A stretch of 64,000 nt of DNA from CAZCDS01 sp964497585 (GTDB taxonomy: Bacteria; Desulfobacterota; Desulfomonilia; Desulfomonilales; Desulfomonilaceae). The position numbers and the translations under genes are program-made. The notes under the pieces were generated by a model. It made no database searches, had not been told where the DNA came from, and was given only the letters and a program-made list of their open reading frames with translations. This document shows positions 1 to 8,998 of this stretch, in pieces. The first letter of the stretch is position 1, and every line of letters begins with the position of its first letter. The DNA lies in assembly GCA_964497585.1 (NCBI GenBank), contig CAZCDS010000028.1, forward strand, positions 14,141 to 78,140, written 5' to 3'.

Positions 1-331
1 TCCTGTCGAAGGCCTTTACCTTTCCCGGTACAAGCTTGAGCCCTTCGTGGGTCCCGAATTCCTCCGATTCGTCGAAGAGGAGCTGCAATCCGAGACAAAT
101 GCCGAGAAAAGGCCTTCCCGATTTGATGAATTCAACGACAGGGTCCACCAGCTCGAGCCCTCGCAGATTCTCCATGCACTGAGGAAAGGCGCCCACGCCG
201 GGAAGAACCAACTTATCAGCCGTGCGGACCTCTTCCTGATCGCGGGAGACGACCGCGACGGCTCCGACGTTCTCGAATCCCTTCTGGACGCTGCGCAGAT
301 TGCCCATTCCGTAGTCAACGATCACTATCAT
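1..331 (-). CDS. hisH: HisH, imidazole glycerol phosphate synthase glutaminase subunit (3' end outside window)
   Basis: HisH releases ammonia from glutamine for HisF, which forms imidazole glycerol phosphate in histidine synthesis. Reading the minus strand from the ATG at 331 gives MIVIVDYGMGNLRSV, the usual HisH start, then LVLPGVGAFP and the nucleophile elbow LGICLGLQLL with Cys at about residue 79. About 110 of roughly 205 residues are present; the frame is open to position 1, and the His/Glu part of the triad lies outside. It follows hisB by 93 bases on the same strand, so a murA-hisB-hisH run is likely, with hisA and hisF expected further on. Identification is firm. Confidence 0.93.
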   Translation of the reverse strand, partial: MIVIVDYGMGNLRSVQKGFENVGAVAVVSRDQEEVRTADKLVLPGVGAFPQCMENLRGLELVDPVVEFIKSGRPFLGICLGLQLLFDESEEFGTHEGLKLVPGKVKAFDR

Positions 332-424
332 GTATACACCGACATTGCTTCTCTTCGTTCCCGGGGGACCGACGCCGCTGAAACGGTTCCTGCCGTCCGC
401 AGACGCCCGCCGGGCGAGGGGACA

Positions 425-1012
425 CTATTTCAGGACGCCCTTTGTCGACGGAACATCCTTCACCCGGGGATCTCGTTCCACCGCATCCCCCAGTGCCCTG
501 CCAAGCGCCTTGAAAATGGCCTCTGCAGCGTGGTGGGGATTCTCCGCGGCTTGGACCGACGCGTGGAGCGTTATGCCCGCCCTGTCTGCTAACGCCCTGA
601 GAAAAACGGGGATCAGATCCAGCAGGAACTCCCCCGCTCTCCGGTCATCCAACGGATTTGCATAGACCAGGAACGCACGACCCGAGAGATCTAATGCCAC
701 CGTCGCTAGGGCTTCGTCCATGGGAACGATTGCGGACCCATACCGGCGAATACCGGACTTGTCCCCGAGCGCCTCCCGGAGCGCCTCCCCCAGGCAAATG
801 CCCACATCCTCCACCGTGTGATGGTGATCGACGTGTACGTCTCCCCGTGCCCGAACTTCGAGATCGAAGAGCCCGTGCCGTGCAACATGATCGAGCATGT
901 GGTCAAAGAATCCGATTCCCGTTTCAATGGTTCGTTTGCCCGACCCATCGAGCTTCAGGGCCACCTTGATGTCCGTTTCCGACGTCTTTCTGGAGACTTT
1001 ACCGCTTCTCAT
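425..1012 (-). CDS. hisB: HisB, imidazoleglycerol-phosphate dehydratase
   Basis: This enzyme dehydrates imidazole glycerol phosphate to imidazole acetol phosphate in histidine synthesis. The protein has both metal-binding signatures of the family, VDHHHTVEDVG in the first half and ENPHHAAEAIFKA near the C-terminus, plus the GIGFFDHML block. The ATG at 1012 gives 195 residues, the normal length of a monofunctional dehydratase, beginning MRSGKVSRKTSETDIKV. In-frame starts at 1042 and 1054 would only add an unconserved basic leader. No phosphatase domain is fused. It sits 79 bases downstream of murA and upstream of hisH on the same strand. Confidence 0.95.
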   Translation of the reverse strand: MRSGKVSRKTSETDIKVALKLDGSGKRTIETGIGFFDHMLDHVARHGLFDLEVRARGDVHVDHHHTVEDVGICLGEALREALGDKSGIRRYGSAIVPMDEALATVALDLSGRAFLVYANPLDDRRAGEFLLDLIPVFLRALADRAGITLHASVQAAENPHHAAEAIFKALGRALGDAVERDPRVKDVPSTKGVLK

Positions 1013-1091
1013 AAGCCACTTGCACCCACGCCCTTTCCGCATCGATGCCTGCACTGAGTCTTCCGACGGAGCCGCATGGGTTGAACCGATG

Positions 1092-2357
1092 CTAGATCAT
1101 CTCATCCTTTTCACGCGCGATGTCGGCTCCCAGGAGAGCAAGTTTCTTCTCGATCTGTTCGTATCCACGATCCAAGTGGTACACGCGGTGGACCTGGGTC
1201 ACACCCTCGGCTGCCAAACCAGCCAAGATAAGGCTTGCACTAGCCCTCAGATCCGTTGCCTGGACGTGCGCGCCGGACAAACAGTCCACCCCCTTCACGT
1301 TCGCCATCCTCCCGGTGACCCGGATGTCCGCACCCATGCGAACGAGTTCCTGAACGTGCATGAACCGATTCTCAAATACATTCTCAGTGATCTGGCAATT
1401 TCCCTCCGACATCGACATGAGCGCCATGTACTGGGCCTGAAAATCCGTGGCAAAACCGGGATAGGGATTCGTCGCCACATCGCTGCTCTTGATCCATCCG
1501 TTCGAGCAGACCCGCACGGATTCGTCGCCCGTCTCCACTCTCAATCCGACTTCGTCGAGTTTTTGCAACAGCGCGGCGACATGGACCGGCACGCATCCAT
1601 TCACTGTCACGTCTCCGCGGGTAATCGCACCGGCCATGAGGAAGGTTCCCACTTCGATCCTGTCGGCCATCACTTCGTGGACTATTCCGCGGAGCCGATC
1701 CGTACCCTCGATGCGTATCGTGTCGGTACCCGCCCCTTCGATGCGTCCCCCCATCCGGTTGATGACGTGGGCCAACTCCGCAACTTCTGGCTCGATTGCG
1801 CAGTTCCTCAGTACCGTGGTCCCTTTGGCCAGCGCGGCTGCCATCATGATGTTTTCCGTGCCGGTGACCGTGTTGAGGTCAAAGACGAATTCAGTCCCCC
1901 GCAGCCTTTGAGCCCTGGCTTTCACGTAGCCCTGATCAAGCTCTATGTTGGCTCCTAACGCCTCAAGGCCCTTCAGATGCTGGTCGATCGGTCGAGCGCC
2001 GATCGCACACCCACCCGGAAGACTGACATCGGCCCTTCCTTCTCGGGCAACAAGGGGCCCCAGAGCGAGCACCGACGCGCGCATGGTCTTGACCAGCTCA
2101 TAGGGAGCGGTGTGATCTAAGATTTCGCCGGCTTTGATCCTCAGGGTGCCGGGAACGAAGTCGTCCAGTCTTACTCCCAATTGGAGCAACAACTGTTTCG
2201 TCGTTCTGATGTCCCGCAGGGACGGGATCCTGTGGAATGTCATCTCGTCCCCAGTGAGGAGGGCAGCGCACATCAGCGGCAATATCGCGTTCTTTGCCCC
2301 GCTCGCCTGGACTTCACCTTTGAGCGGCTTTCCACCCCGGATCACGATCTTTTCCAT
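1092..2357 (-). CDS. murA: MurA, UDP-N-acetylglucosamine 1-carboxyvinyltransferase
   Basis: MurA transfers enolpyruvate from PEP to UDP-GlcNAc, the first committed step of peptidoglycan synthesis, in the cytoplasm. From the ATG at 2357 the protein has 421 residues. Lys22 and Asn23 lie in ASGAKNA, and the catalytic Cys is at about 117 in GGCAIGARPID, so the enzyme should be of the fosfomycin-sensitive Cys type. The start at 2357 is preferred over an upstream in-frame one at 2387 because an AAGGGA ribosome-binding site lies 8 bases upstream and MEKIVIRGG is the usual N-terminus. It heads a likely operon with hisB and hisH. Confidence 0.96.
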   Translation of the reverse strand: MEKIVIRGGKPLKGEVQASGAKNAILPLMCAALLTGDEMTFHRIPSLRDIRTTKQLLLQLGVRLDDFVPGTLRIKAGEILDHTAPYELVKTMRASVLALGPLVAREGRADVSLPGGCAIGARPIDQHLKGLEALGANIELDQGYVKARAQRLRGTEFVFDLNTVTGTENIMMAAALAKGTTVLRNCAIEPEVAELAHVINRMGGRIEGAGTDTIRIEGTDRLRGIVHEVMADRIEVGTFLMAGAITRGDVTVNGCVPVHVAALLQKLDEVGLRVETGDESVRVCSNGWIKSSDVATNPYPGFATDFQAQYMALMSMSEGNCQITENVFENRFMHVQELVRMGADIRVTGRMANVKGVDCLSGAHVQATDLRASASLILAGLAAEGVTQVHRVYHLDRGYEQIEKKLALLGADIAREKDEMI

Positions 2358-3034
2358 GCGTTCGGTCCCTTCCCGACGAGAGTCCAAGGGATTTGGGGAG
2401 TAACGCGAGCATTAATACCTGGTGTTCTGAGTCATTGTCCGCGCGTGGGCCTCCGTCACTCGCCCCACCCGCATATACCATCTTCGGGCCTGCCACGCAA
2501 CCGGTTCGCCAGGCTCAAGGGAGGTTCGTACAGTACACCGAGGGCTGCACAGAAGCGGGTCCACTTCCGGCTGACGTCTCTTTCTCTGGCCATACCCGAG
2601 AATGTCCACTTTCTTTACAGTGTCGCCCGCGTTGTTGACAATTCTGGGGTAAGGCAAGGATCGTGCCAAATGAGAAATGCCCGTTGACTGCCTGTTCAGC
2701 CCCTCAGACCGCTCGGCTCAATCGTGGTGTGGCTCTTGCATTGTTTCTTACTCGGATAAGTGGGTCAGTCACGGGGACAATGCTTCATGCCCCGGCCCTC
2801 TGAGGAATCCCTGAGTCAAAGGCGACAGCAGTATCATTGATGGGATTTTGGTGAACGAAGTCAAAGATTGCTCCCCTCTGACCCAGGGGGGGCAGGGGGG
2901 GAGTCACTCTCCTCCCGTGGCGTATGCCCCGGGAAAAACTGTGTACGCTCCCTGCTGGGAGCACTTTTAAGCCGCCTTTCCGCACGGTCACCCCACGTCG
3001 GAAGGGAAGGCTTATTTGTGTACAAGGAGGCTGG
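2358..3034. other. Non-coding stretch between murA and HU gene
   Basis: The divergent promoters of murA (minus) and the HU gene (plus) should lie here, but I see no convincing -35/-10 pair. A perfect 6-bp hairpin (GCTCCC, loop TGCT, GGGAGC) at 2947-2962 is followed by ACTTTT on the plus strand. It looks like a weak intrinsic terminator or attenuator about 75 bases before the HU start. No coding frame in the stretch resembles a gene. Confidence 0.4.
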
Positions 3035-3037
3035 ATG

Positions 3038-3322
3038 ATGACGAAACCGGAAATCGTGCAACTCATTTCCGAACGAGCCGGAATTTCCAAAAAGGCGGCT
3101 ACCCAGGCACTCGAGGCCTTCGTCGGGACGATTCACAACTCCCTGAAAGCGAGAAACGGGAGGATACGGATCTCTGAACTCGGAACCTTCCGCGTCGTCG
3201 AGATGAATGCCCGCAGAGGGGTAAATCCTCAAACACTGAAGGAAATGACGATTCCCCCTATGCGCCTTCCCCGGTTTTCCCCCGCCAAGGCACTCAAACG
3301 GATCGTCGCTAAGACAAAGTGA
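3038..3322 (+). CDS. HU/IHF-family DNA-binding protein
   Basis: A small histone-like protein that bends or wraps DNA in the nucleoid. The 94 residues begin MTKPEIVQLISERAGISKK, the standard first helices of the family, then ISELGTFRV and a basic arm with NPQT and a P-x-R-x-P-R-F-S-P-A-K tail. A strong AAGGAGG site at 3024-3030 is 7 bases before this ATG; a second ATG at 3035 directly precedes it. The usual DNA-intercalating RxGRNP-type loop is altered (ARRGVNPQT), so whether it is HU proper or a diverged paralogue is not clear. It stands alone on the plus strand. Confidence 0.85.
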   Translation: MTKPEIVQLISERAGISKKAATQALEAFVGTIHNSLKARNGRIRISELGTFRVVEMNARRGVNPQTLKEMTIPPMRLPRFSPAKALKRIVAKTK

Positions 3323-3354
3323 GTGAAATAATTTCGCTTTCCAAAAGACAATCC

Positions 3355-3387
3355 GAGGAGGCCACTTCTTGCAGGAAGGGCCTCCTC
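3355..3387. terminator. Hairpin between convergent genes
   Basis: GAGGAGGCC (3355-3363) pairs with GGCCTCCTC (3379-3387) over a 15-base loop. It lies 33 bases after the HU stop and 68 bases before the end of the converging DUF3999 gene. There is no clear T-run, so it may be a bidirectional, non-canonical terminator. Confidence 0.45.
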
Positions 3388-3454
3388 ACCTTAGCCTAAT
3401 TACGTCTCTCAAGCGGAGATCCGAGGACGGAGAGGACTGGCAGACGCATGGATA

Positions 3455-4798
3455 TTACGACTCTGTGGTCCTGGTGGACGCGATGACTCGATAGATAAGA
3501 ATGCCCAGTACCGCCACCATGGCCAGCAGAGCGATCCAGATGATGCCGCTGTGACGCTCGCTCCAGGGAACGGGACGTTCCGCAGCCTTGTGGCGGGGAT
3601 TGGGAACGAGCTTACCCAGGACGACTCGAGAGACCCCCTGATCGCGGAGTCTGCCGATGTAGTGGCCGATATCGTACGACGGGCGCCTGGCTTTGGAATT
3701 CCCTACGTACACGGCATAGCCGTCCGGCACCTTAGGCGCAAACTCCACATAATTGACGCGTCTGGTAACCGTCGCTGCTGAGAAGCGAAGCGATGGATCG
3801 TCTCTGTTGAGAATCTTCACGAGGAGGTACCGGTAGTTCCCACCTGACAGACTGATGGCCGGCGACTCCTGGTGCGATCCATCCGCGGAGAATCGAAAAA
3901 CAGCTCCTGACCTGATGTTCTTCCATGGCTCCTTAACCGTGCGTTCCAGGTGGGGAGCGTCTTCGGCTTTGATTCTCACCACTCGTGTTTGCCGATTGCG
4001 GCCGAGCACGCGCACTCGTCTGAAGAAGTTGTCGTCGGAAAAGGCAAGCTTTAGTTCGTACAGCCGGAGGTTTCGGTAGCCCAGATCGAACTTGATTTCC
4101 GTGGTACGATCTTTCTCAGACGTGTTCACGTTTCGGATGGGGACATCGACCGATTCGGGGAGTATCCTGACCAGACGCCAAGCCGTCACGTCCTTCACGT
4201 CGACAACCGATTTATCGCCGCTCTCGTTGAAAACGGTGATTTTCAGGTAGCGAAGATCGTTGTCGGGGAATTCCGTCTCATTCTCTTCGAATTTGACGCC
4301 TTTGTCGGTACTATCCTGGACCCGAAAGAGAAAGGCCCCATCACGAACCATCTGCCAGTTTCGGCCGTCGTCCGACCCTTGGATGCGCACCCTGCGTTTG
4401 AAGTTCGTTCCACCGGTTTCCACCTTCACCCGGTTCTTCAGGACTTTCTGACCGAAATCTATGGTCACTGAGCTCTGTTTACCCGGAATGTAGGTCCGGT
4501 TGTAGATCATCACCTCGAGGGGAATTCGGTGTATGCTCCCTCTTGTGGACTTCAATACGTAGCTTATTTCTTCTGTCCCGCGTGCGACCACGCGCAGATC
4601 GCGAAGGTCCGGGAGAGCGGCATCGAGCACCTCTGGAGAAAGGGCAAACTGATCGACCCCTAAGAGTCCGCGATCTCCACTTTCGATGGGAGCCATGAAG
4701 GACCAGTTCTCGATCTTGATCCCTGCGGCGGGGGACCGGCCCGCGGGGCAGAGGCCCAACACGATGGTGAATAGGAGTGCTGCAACCGCTTTTCTCAT
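3455..4798 (-). CDS. DUF3999-type exported membrane-anchored protein
   Basis: The function is unknown. From the ATG at 4798 the 447-residue protein begins with a signal peptide (MRKAVAALLFTIVLGLCPAG, then SPAAG). A long beta-rich part follows that contains discoidin-like repeats (RVRIQGSDDGRNW, LRYLKITV), and a single C-terminal transmembrane helix at about 415-440 ends in a short basic tail. This matches the DUF3999 layout. The start codon overlaps the stop of the upstream DUF2339 gene (ATGA), a strong sign of translational coupling; DUF2339 and DUF3999 genes are often neighbours. A periplasmic binding role for a cell-surface sugar is only a guess. A longer in-frame reading upstream of 4798 merely shadows the DUF2339 gene. 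Confidence 0.8.
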   Translation of the reverse strand: MRKAVAALLFTIVLGLCPAGRSPAAGIKIENWSFMAPIESGDRGLLGVDQFALSPEVLDAALPDLRDLRVVARGTEEISYVLKSTRGSIHRIPLEVMIYNRTYIPGKQSSVTIDFGQKVLKNRVKVETGGTNFKRRVRIQGSDDGRNWQMVRDGAFLFRVQDSTDKGVKFEENETEFPDNDLRYLKITVFNESGDKSVVDVKDVTAWRLVRILPESVDVPIRNVNTSEKDRTTEIKFDLGYRNLRLYELKLAFSDDNFFRRVRVLGRNRQTRVVRIKAEDAPHLERTVKEPWKNIRSGAVFRFSADGSHQESPAISLSGGNYRYLLVKILNRDDPSLRFSAATVTRRVNYVEFAPKVPDGYAVYVGNSKARRPSYDIGHYIGRLRDQGVSRVVLGKLVPNPRHKAAERPVPWSERHSGIIWIALLAMVAVLGILIYRVIASTRTTES

Positions 4799-7119
4799 GG
4801 CCGGTCTCCTAGAGGCTGAGCCAGTCTTTTCTCGAGCCGATGATACAAGTAGGAAGCCGATATCATCATGAGTCCCAAAACGACAAACGACATTATCCGG
4901 TAGATCTGTTGCACCTGGGCCATGTCGATGACCACGACCTTGACCGCAACGCATCCCAGGAGGATGAGCGCGGCCACCCGCAACCGTTTGACCTGTCGCC
5001 GGAATCCGATCACGAGAATACTCACCGCGTAGACCGCCCAAACGATGGAAAGAGACATCTGCGCGCTCCAACGGGCCTTGCTGCGACTCCGAATTGTGTC
5101 GTGACAATAGGTGTACACCTCGGCACTCAAGAGCATGAGCGGTACGAGGCCCGCCGCGGAGAAGAGGATTTTGGCGAGGATTCCCCCATCTTCCGGAAAG
5201 AGCCGCCAGCGGCCCGCTGCTGCCAGAGCAAATCCGAAAACCGCAGCGGCAAGGACCAGACCCGCGGCAAAACGCAGATTGAAGAACAGGACGTGTTCGT
5301 CGTACCGGTGTTCGCCGTACGAGACCACAAGGAAGACGAAGGACAGGAGAAGCGCCGGCAGCCCCGAATAGAATGCTGCACGCGATTCCGAGCGGACCGC
5401 CGCGGCGAGATACCCCAGGGAACCGAGAGCCCAAAGAGCTGTGACCGCGCACGCGGAGAGATAGTATCGGCTTATCTTCGCCTGAACAGCATGATACTGC
5501 AGCCAGGTACTGATTTCGGCGTGGAGAATTATCAGGGCGAGGAAGCCTGCGAAGATGGCACTCGCTGTCATCAAATACTGGTCTATAGCGGTTGCTTCAG
5601 GCAGTTTCTTCCGGTGGACCACAGCGTACAGAGCTGCGGCCAAGGGCACACTCATTGCCGCGGCAAAAAAGCGGTTGAAGATGGGAACGAAGTAGGCGGT
5701 GTGCAAGGGCCAATGGAAAAAGAACAACCTGCCCGCGGCCAGTGCCAGTACGAGAAATCCCGCGATTCGCACGGGTCGATACCGGTAGAGATAGCCGAGG
5801 AAGAGAAGGACCGGCCCCTCCATTGCCCAGGTCAGCGTTATGCCGTGCACTTTCAAATGAAGCGGCACCGCCAGCGTGAGAAAGACCACGGTCAAAGTCA
5901 CGAAACCGAAAAGAGAGCGGGTATCCTCCGCCACACGTTTTCTGACGAGAACGGCCATGGCAAGATAACAGACGGAGATCGCCAGGGCAGCGAACCCGAG
6001 CACGTACTGATAGTCTTCACGCAATATCCAATACGCGTATGCAAAGGACACCGCGGCATTGGCAAGAGCCAAAACAAAGGACTCAACGGGTGACGGAATC
6101 CCCTTTCGGAGCTGATACGCGAAAGGGATTGAAAGAAATATCAGAAAGAACAGGGCGATCCAGAGAAGCGTCGGCGCCATGGCCGATTCACGGTAGAAGT
6201 GGAAAAACCATCCTGTGAACAACGCCCACGTGCCGATGAAAGCAAGCAGATCCATGGCCCTCCAGCGGCGGAGGAACGCCACTTCAAGTACTCCCAGATT
6301 CAGAATGGCGACGTACGAAAAGAGCGCATCCCTGGCGTCACGGCCTGTCGAGACCATGACGGGCGTCAGAAAGCCACCGAGGATGGCTATGAATGCCAAG
6401 GGGATCGCTTCGTGGAGTACGGCCAACGCCACACCCGCGCAGGTCACCACGACCATACACAAGAGCGCGAACCCCTGAGGAATCAAATCGTACCACGAGA
6501 ATGCCACAAAGAGCGAAACGTACAGGATCGCCAGGGCTCCCCCGATCAGACCTTGGCCTAGAGCCCGCATTTGCCGACGGATACCGTAGTCGCCAACTGC
6601 GAGCAGGACGATGCCGGCAAGAATGCCGAGCACTACCCGACCGGTTGGCCCAAGCCACTGGTTGTCAAACGCGTATTTCAGGAAGAAGCCCGCGCTGAGA
6701 AAGAGAGCCAGCGCGCCACCCCAGGTCATCCAGCGCTTTCCGATGGTCTCCTCAAGGCCCGTCCACCGGGGGGCTGCCGTAACCGCCTCCGGCGTCACTT
6801 CGGGCGCAGTGGGCTGGACCCCTTCTTCCTCCTGGGGGGCAAGCTCGATCTTTATGCGCTCCTCCTCGGGAAGAACCGCTGAAGGAAGAGTAGGCTCTTC
6901 AGGCTCCTCCTCTTTCCGGATCGGAGCCCCCGGCGCTTCCACGAGCGCTTCAAGCCTCGAGATCCTCGTTTGGAGAACCTCCGTGCTGCGCTTGAGATCT
7001 TTTAAGGCTCCCTTGTGCTTTCTGAGAGCGAATAGGATGAGTATCGTAAACACGAAACCCGTGGTGAGCACCAGGAGCAGGAGGGGAATTGCGTAGGCCA
7101 GGAGACCGTAGAACCGCAT
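4795..7119 (-). CDS. DUF2339 multi-pass membrane protein
   Basis: A large polytopic inner-membrane protein of unknown function. Of about 774 residues, the first ~35 form one membrane helix. A coiled-coil, Glu/Pro-rich linker follows (about 40-125), and then the family signature around WMTWGGALALFLSAGFFLKY at the start of roughly 20 membrane helices. The ATG at 7119 is preferred because a GGGGGTG motif precedes it by about 8 bases; a GTG at 7128 is the alternative. It is the first gene of a two-gene unit with the DUF3999 protein, whose start overlaps its stop. The pair probably forms one envelope complex; that is inference from coupling and frequent co-occurrence. Confidence 0.82.
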   Translation of the reverse strand: MRFYGLLAYAIPLLLLVLTTGFVFTILILFALRKHKGALKDLKRSTEVLQTRISRLEALVEAPGAPIRKEEEPEEPTLPSAVLPEEERIKIELAPQEEEGVQPTAPEVTPEAVTAAPRWTGLEETIGKRWMTWGGALALFLSAGFFLKYAFDNQWLGPTGRVVLGILAGIVLLAVGDYGIRRQMRALGQGLIGGALAILYVSLFVAFSWYDLIPQGFALLCMVVVTCAGVALAVLHEAIPLAFIAILGGFLTPVMVSTGRDARDALFSYVAILNLGVLEVAFLRRWRAMDLLAFIGTWALFTGWFFHFYRESAMAPTLLWIALFFLIFLSIPFAYQLRKGIPSPVESFVLALANAAVSFAYAYWILREDYQYVLGFAALAISVCYLAMAVLVRKRVAEDTRSLFGFVTLTVVFLTLAVPLHLKVHGITLTWAMEGPVLLFLGYLYRYRPVRIAGFLVLALAAGRLFFFHWPLHTAYFVPIFNRFFAAAMSVPLAAALYAVVHRKKLPEATAIDQYLMTASAIFAGFLALIILHAEISTWLQYHAVQAKISRYYLSACAVTALWALGSLGYLAAAVRSESRAAFYSGLPALLLSFVFLVVSYGEHRYDEHVLFFNLRFAAGLVLAAAVFGFALAAAGRWRLFPEDGGILAKILFSAAGLVPLMLLSAEVYTYCHDTIRSRSKARWSAQMSLSIVWAVYAVSILVIGFRRQVKRLRVAALILLGCVAVKVVVIDMAQVQQIYRIMSFVVLGLMMISASYLYHRLEKRLAQPLGDRP

Positions 7120-7312
7120 GGGAGACACCCCCGGGGCCGGCTACCCCCGTTCGGAAGAGCATTCAGCGTGATGATGTTGGCGTGCTCGCGTTCACCCATT
7201 GAGCTGCGATACGGCATTATACCACCGGCCCCGCCCGATTGACCAACGCAAAAGGCCGCGATGCGGATGGTGAGTCACCAAGAGGCCGCTGGCAGCCGGA
7301 GAGTCCGGTAAC

Positions 7313-7777
7313 TCACTCCTTCTCAAATTCCTCGGTAGCCGAGGCCGCCTGTGCAAAGGCTTCGGTTATCTGGCTCTCAGTGACACTCAGCCGATCCGCC
7401 AGTTCGGTGACACTCATGTAGCGACCTGCAATAATCTTGCGATACAGCCGTTGAAGCTGCCGGTTGGTGAGCAAGTACTTTTCCTTGAGGAATTCGTCAT
7501 CCATCCCCGCCTTGATGTCGCGGACCACCTCCTCTGCGACGATCTGCTTCTTCGGTCGGGACGCGGCCGACTTCTTCAGGAATTCCTGGGCCACCATCTT
7601 ATGGAGCGCAAGCATACGTCCTCTCAGGGCGTACTTCGTCTTGAGTACGCTGTCGGGCAGACCAGCTTTGACGTCTTTGACGAACCGGCGAATCTGGTCC
7701 TTGTCCAGTTTCGGCTCGGAAGCGTCTCGCCTGTCTGGCTTCGATTTGGTCTCGCCCTTGTCCTGGTCGTCCGGCAT
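7313..7777 (-). CDS. Small protein with two 'GMDD' helical modules
   Basis: I do not recognise a named family. The 154-residue, highly charged, soluble protein has two copies of a ~45-residue module. In the first the core is KAGLPDSVLKTKYAL (about 38-52); in the second it is KAGMDDEFLKEKYLL (about 90-104). A short segment, VTELADRLSVTESQITEAF, follows and looks like a helix-turn-helix. The module is D-(I/V)-(K/R)-x-G-M-x-D-x-x-L-(M/K)-x-K-Y-x-L, followed by a helix ending (A/V)-G. The same module occurs in the proteins at 41639 and 42703. The pattern of helix, turn and second helix suggests DNA or protein binding. No operon partner is evident. Only a weak AGAAAG site precedes the ATG. Confidence 0.7.
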   Translation of the reverse strand: MPDDQDKGETKSKPDRRDASEPKLDKDQIRRFVKDVKAGLPDSVLKTKYALRGRMLALHKMVAQEFLKKSAASRPKKQIVAEEVVRDIKAGMDDEFLKEKYLLTNRQLQRLYRKIIAGRYMSVTELADRLSVTESQITEAFAQAASATEEFEKE

Positions 7778-8005
7778 GGCATACTTTCTATGAGGCTCCG
7801 GCTGTCGCGGCCTGGCATGACAGAGTAATGAGTCGCTGGAGTCTGGAGCCTTTCATTCTCGCTTAGGAAGCCTGCTCTTCCATCATACGCGGGGTGCCCG
7901 GTTTGACAACAGCTTCGGTCCCGGATGTATCAGATTCGTTTCTGCCGTTCACCCTGCCACGAGCCTAGACGTAAGGGGGAATCCGTATGCGCCATTTGAG
8001 CAATC

Positions 8006-8995
8006 CTACGCTTTCAAAAGATTGCTGAGCACCTCTTCAACCACAGAGTAGGGGTCGGTTTGACCGGCCGCGATTGATCGAATGTATTGGCGTTTCTTGC
8101 CGGTTCCCTTGAGGCCCTTGAAGACGAATTTCTCCACCTCGTCCTTGAAAACGAGTCCCAGTTCCTGTTCGATCCGCTTGGACTGGACGTCCTCAATCTT
8201 GCGGCTCTCCCGGAGGTAGGCCTGATGTTCCCAGATGGCGTCGACCAGTTCGTCGATGCCCCGTATCTCCTCGGACCTGAAGGCTGCGGCTACGGTTGGA
8301 ACGACCCTGGGGACCCAGCCATTCTCCTCCTGGGAAACGGCAAATTCTATGGTCGCCTCGAGGCCTCTGACACATCGGTTTGCACCCTCGAGATCCGCCT
8401 TGTTCATGACGATCAGGTCCGCTATCTCCATGATCCCGGCTTTCATTGCCTGGATGTCATCGCCCATCCCCGGAGTAACCACGAGAAGGCAGGTCTGTGC
8501 CACGTGCATGATGTCGATCTCGTCCTGGCCCGCACCAAGGGTTTCAACTATAACCACGTCGCAGCCCATGGCCTCCATGATGCGGACCACGTCCGCGGTC
8601 GAGCGGGCAAGTCCGCCGAGGTAGCCCCGGGACCCCATTGATCGGCAATAGACACCCTGATCTGTCGCGTGGCTCTGAAAACGGATCCGATCACCGAGGA
8701 GGGCTCCGCCGGAAAAGGGGCTGCTCGGATCTACCGCGATTACCCCAACCTTCTTGTCCTGCTCGCGGAACTTGCGGATGAGATGATCGACGAGGCTGGA
8801 TTTGCCGCTTCCTCCTGCCCCCGTCACTCCGATTATGACGGATCTTCCCGTGTGCGGGTAGACGAGCTTCATCAATTCGTTGCTCTCCTCGGACCGGTCT
8901 TCGACGAGCGTGATCATCCTTGCGGCTGTCCGGCGATCACCGGAGAGCAGTTTCTCAACCATTTCTTCAGGGTCGGCGAGTCGTCTTCTACCCAT
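8006..8995 (-). CDS. meaB: MeaB/ArgK-family GTPase, chaperone of a B12-dependent acyl-CoA mutase
   Basis: G-proteins of this family gate adenosylcobalamin loading and protect B12-dependent acyl-CoA mutases from inactivation. The 329 residues carry the P-loop GVTGAGGSGKSS (about 56-67), the base-specific NKAD and the family-typical VDPSSPFSGGALLGDRIR. The switch region reads ETLGAGQDE where ETVGVGQSE is usual, a small deviation matching the unusual mutase beside it. The start lies 3 bases after the stop of the B12-binding subunit, so the three genes form one transcription unit in the order large subunit, B12 subunit, MeaB. Confidence 0.93.
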   Translation of the reverse strand: MGRRRLADPEEMVEKLLSGDRRTAARMITLVEDRSEESNELMKLVYPHTGRSVIIGVTGAGGSGKSSLVDHLIRKFREQDKKVGVIAVDPSSPFSGGALLGDRIRFQSHATDQGVYCRSMGSRGYLGGLARSTADVVRIMEAMGCDVVIVETLGAGQDEIDIMHVAQTCLLVVTPGMGDDIQAMKAGIMEIADLIVMNKADLEGANRCVRGLEATIEFAVSQEENGWVPRVVPTVAAAFRSEEIRGIDELVDAIWEHQAYLRESRKIEDVQSKRIEQELGLVFKDEVEKFVFKGLKGTGKKRQYIRSIAAGQTDPYSVVEEVLSNLLKA

Positions 8996-8998
8996 AAA

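Noticed and set aside
897..1958. Plus-strand 353-codon frame opposite hisB and murA
   Set aside because: It is antisense to two well-conserved enzymes and shows no domain.
4840..6093. Long plus-strand open frame opposite the DUF2339 gene (417 codons)
   Set aside because: Composition is that of an antisense frame (rich in His, Arg, Gln, Glu), without motifs.
8087..8641. Long plus-strand open frame opposite meaB
   Set aside because: It is the antisense shadow of a clearly conserved gene in G+C-rich DNA and has no family features of its own.
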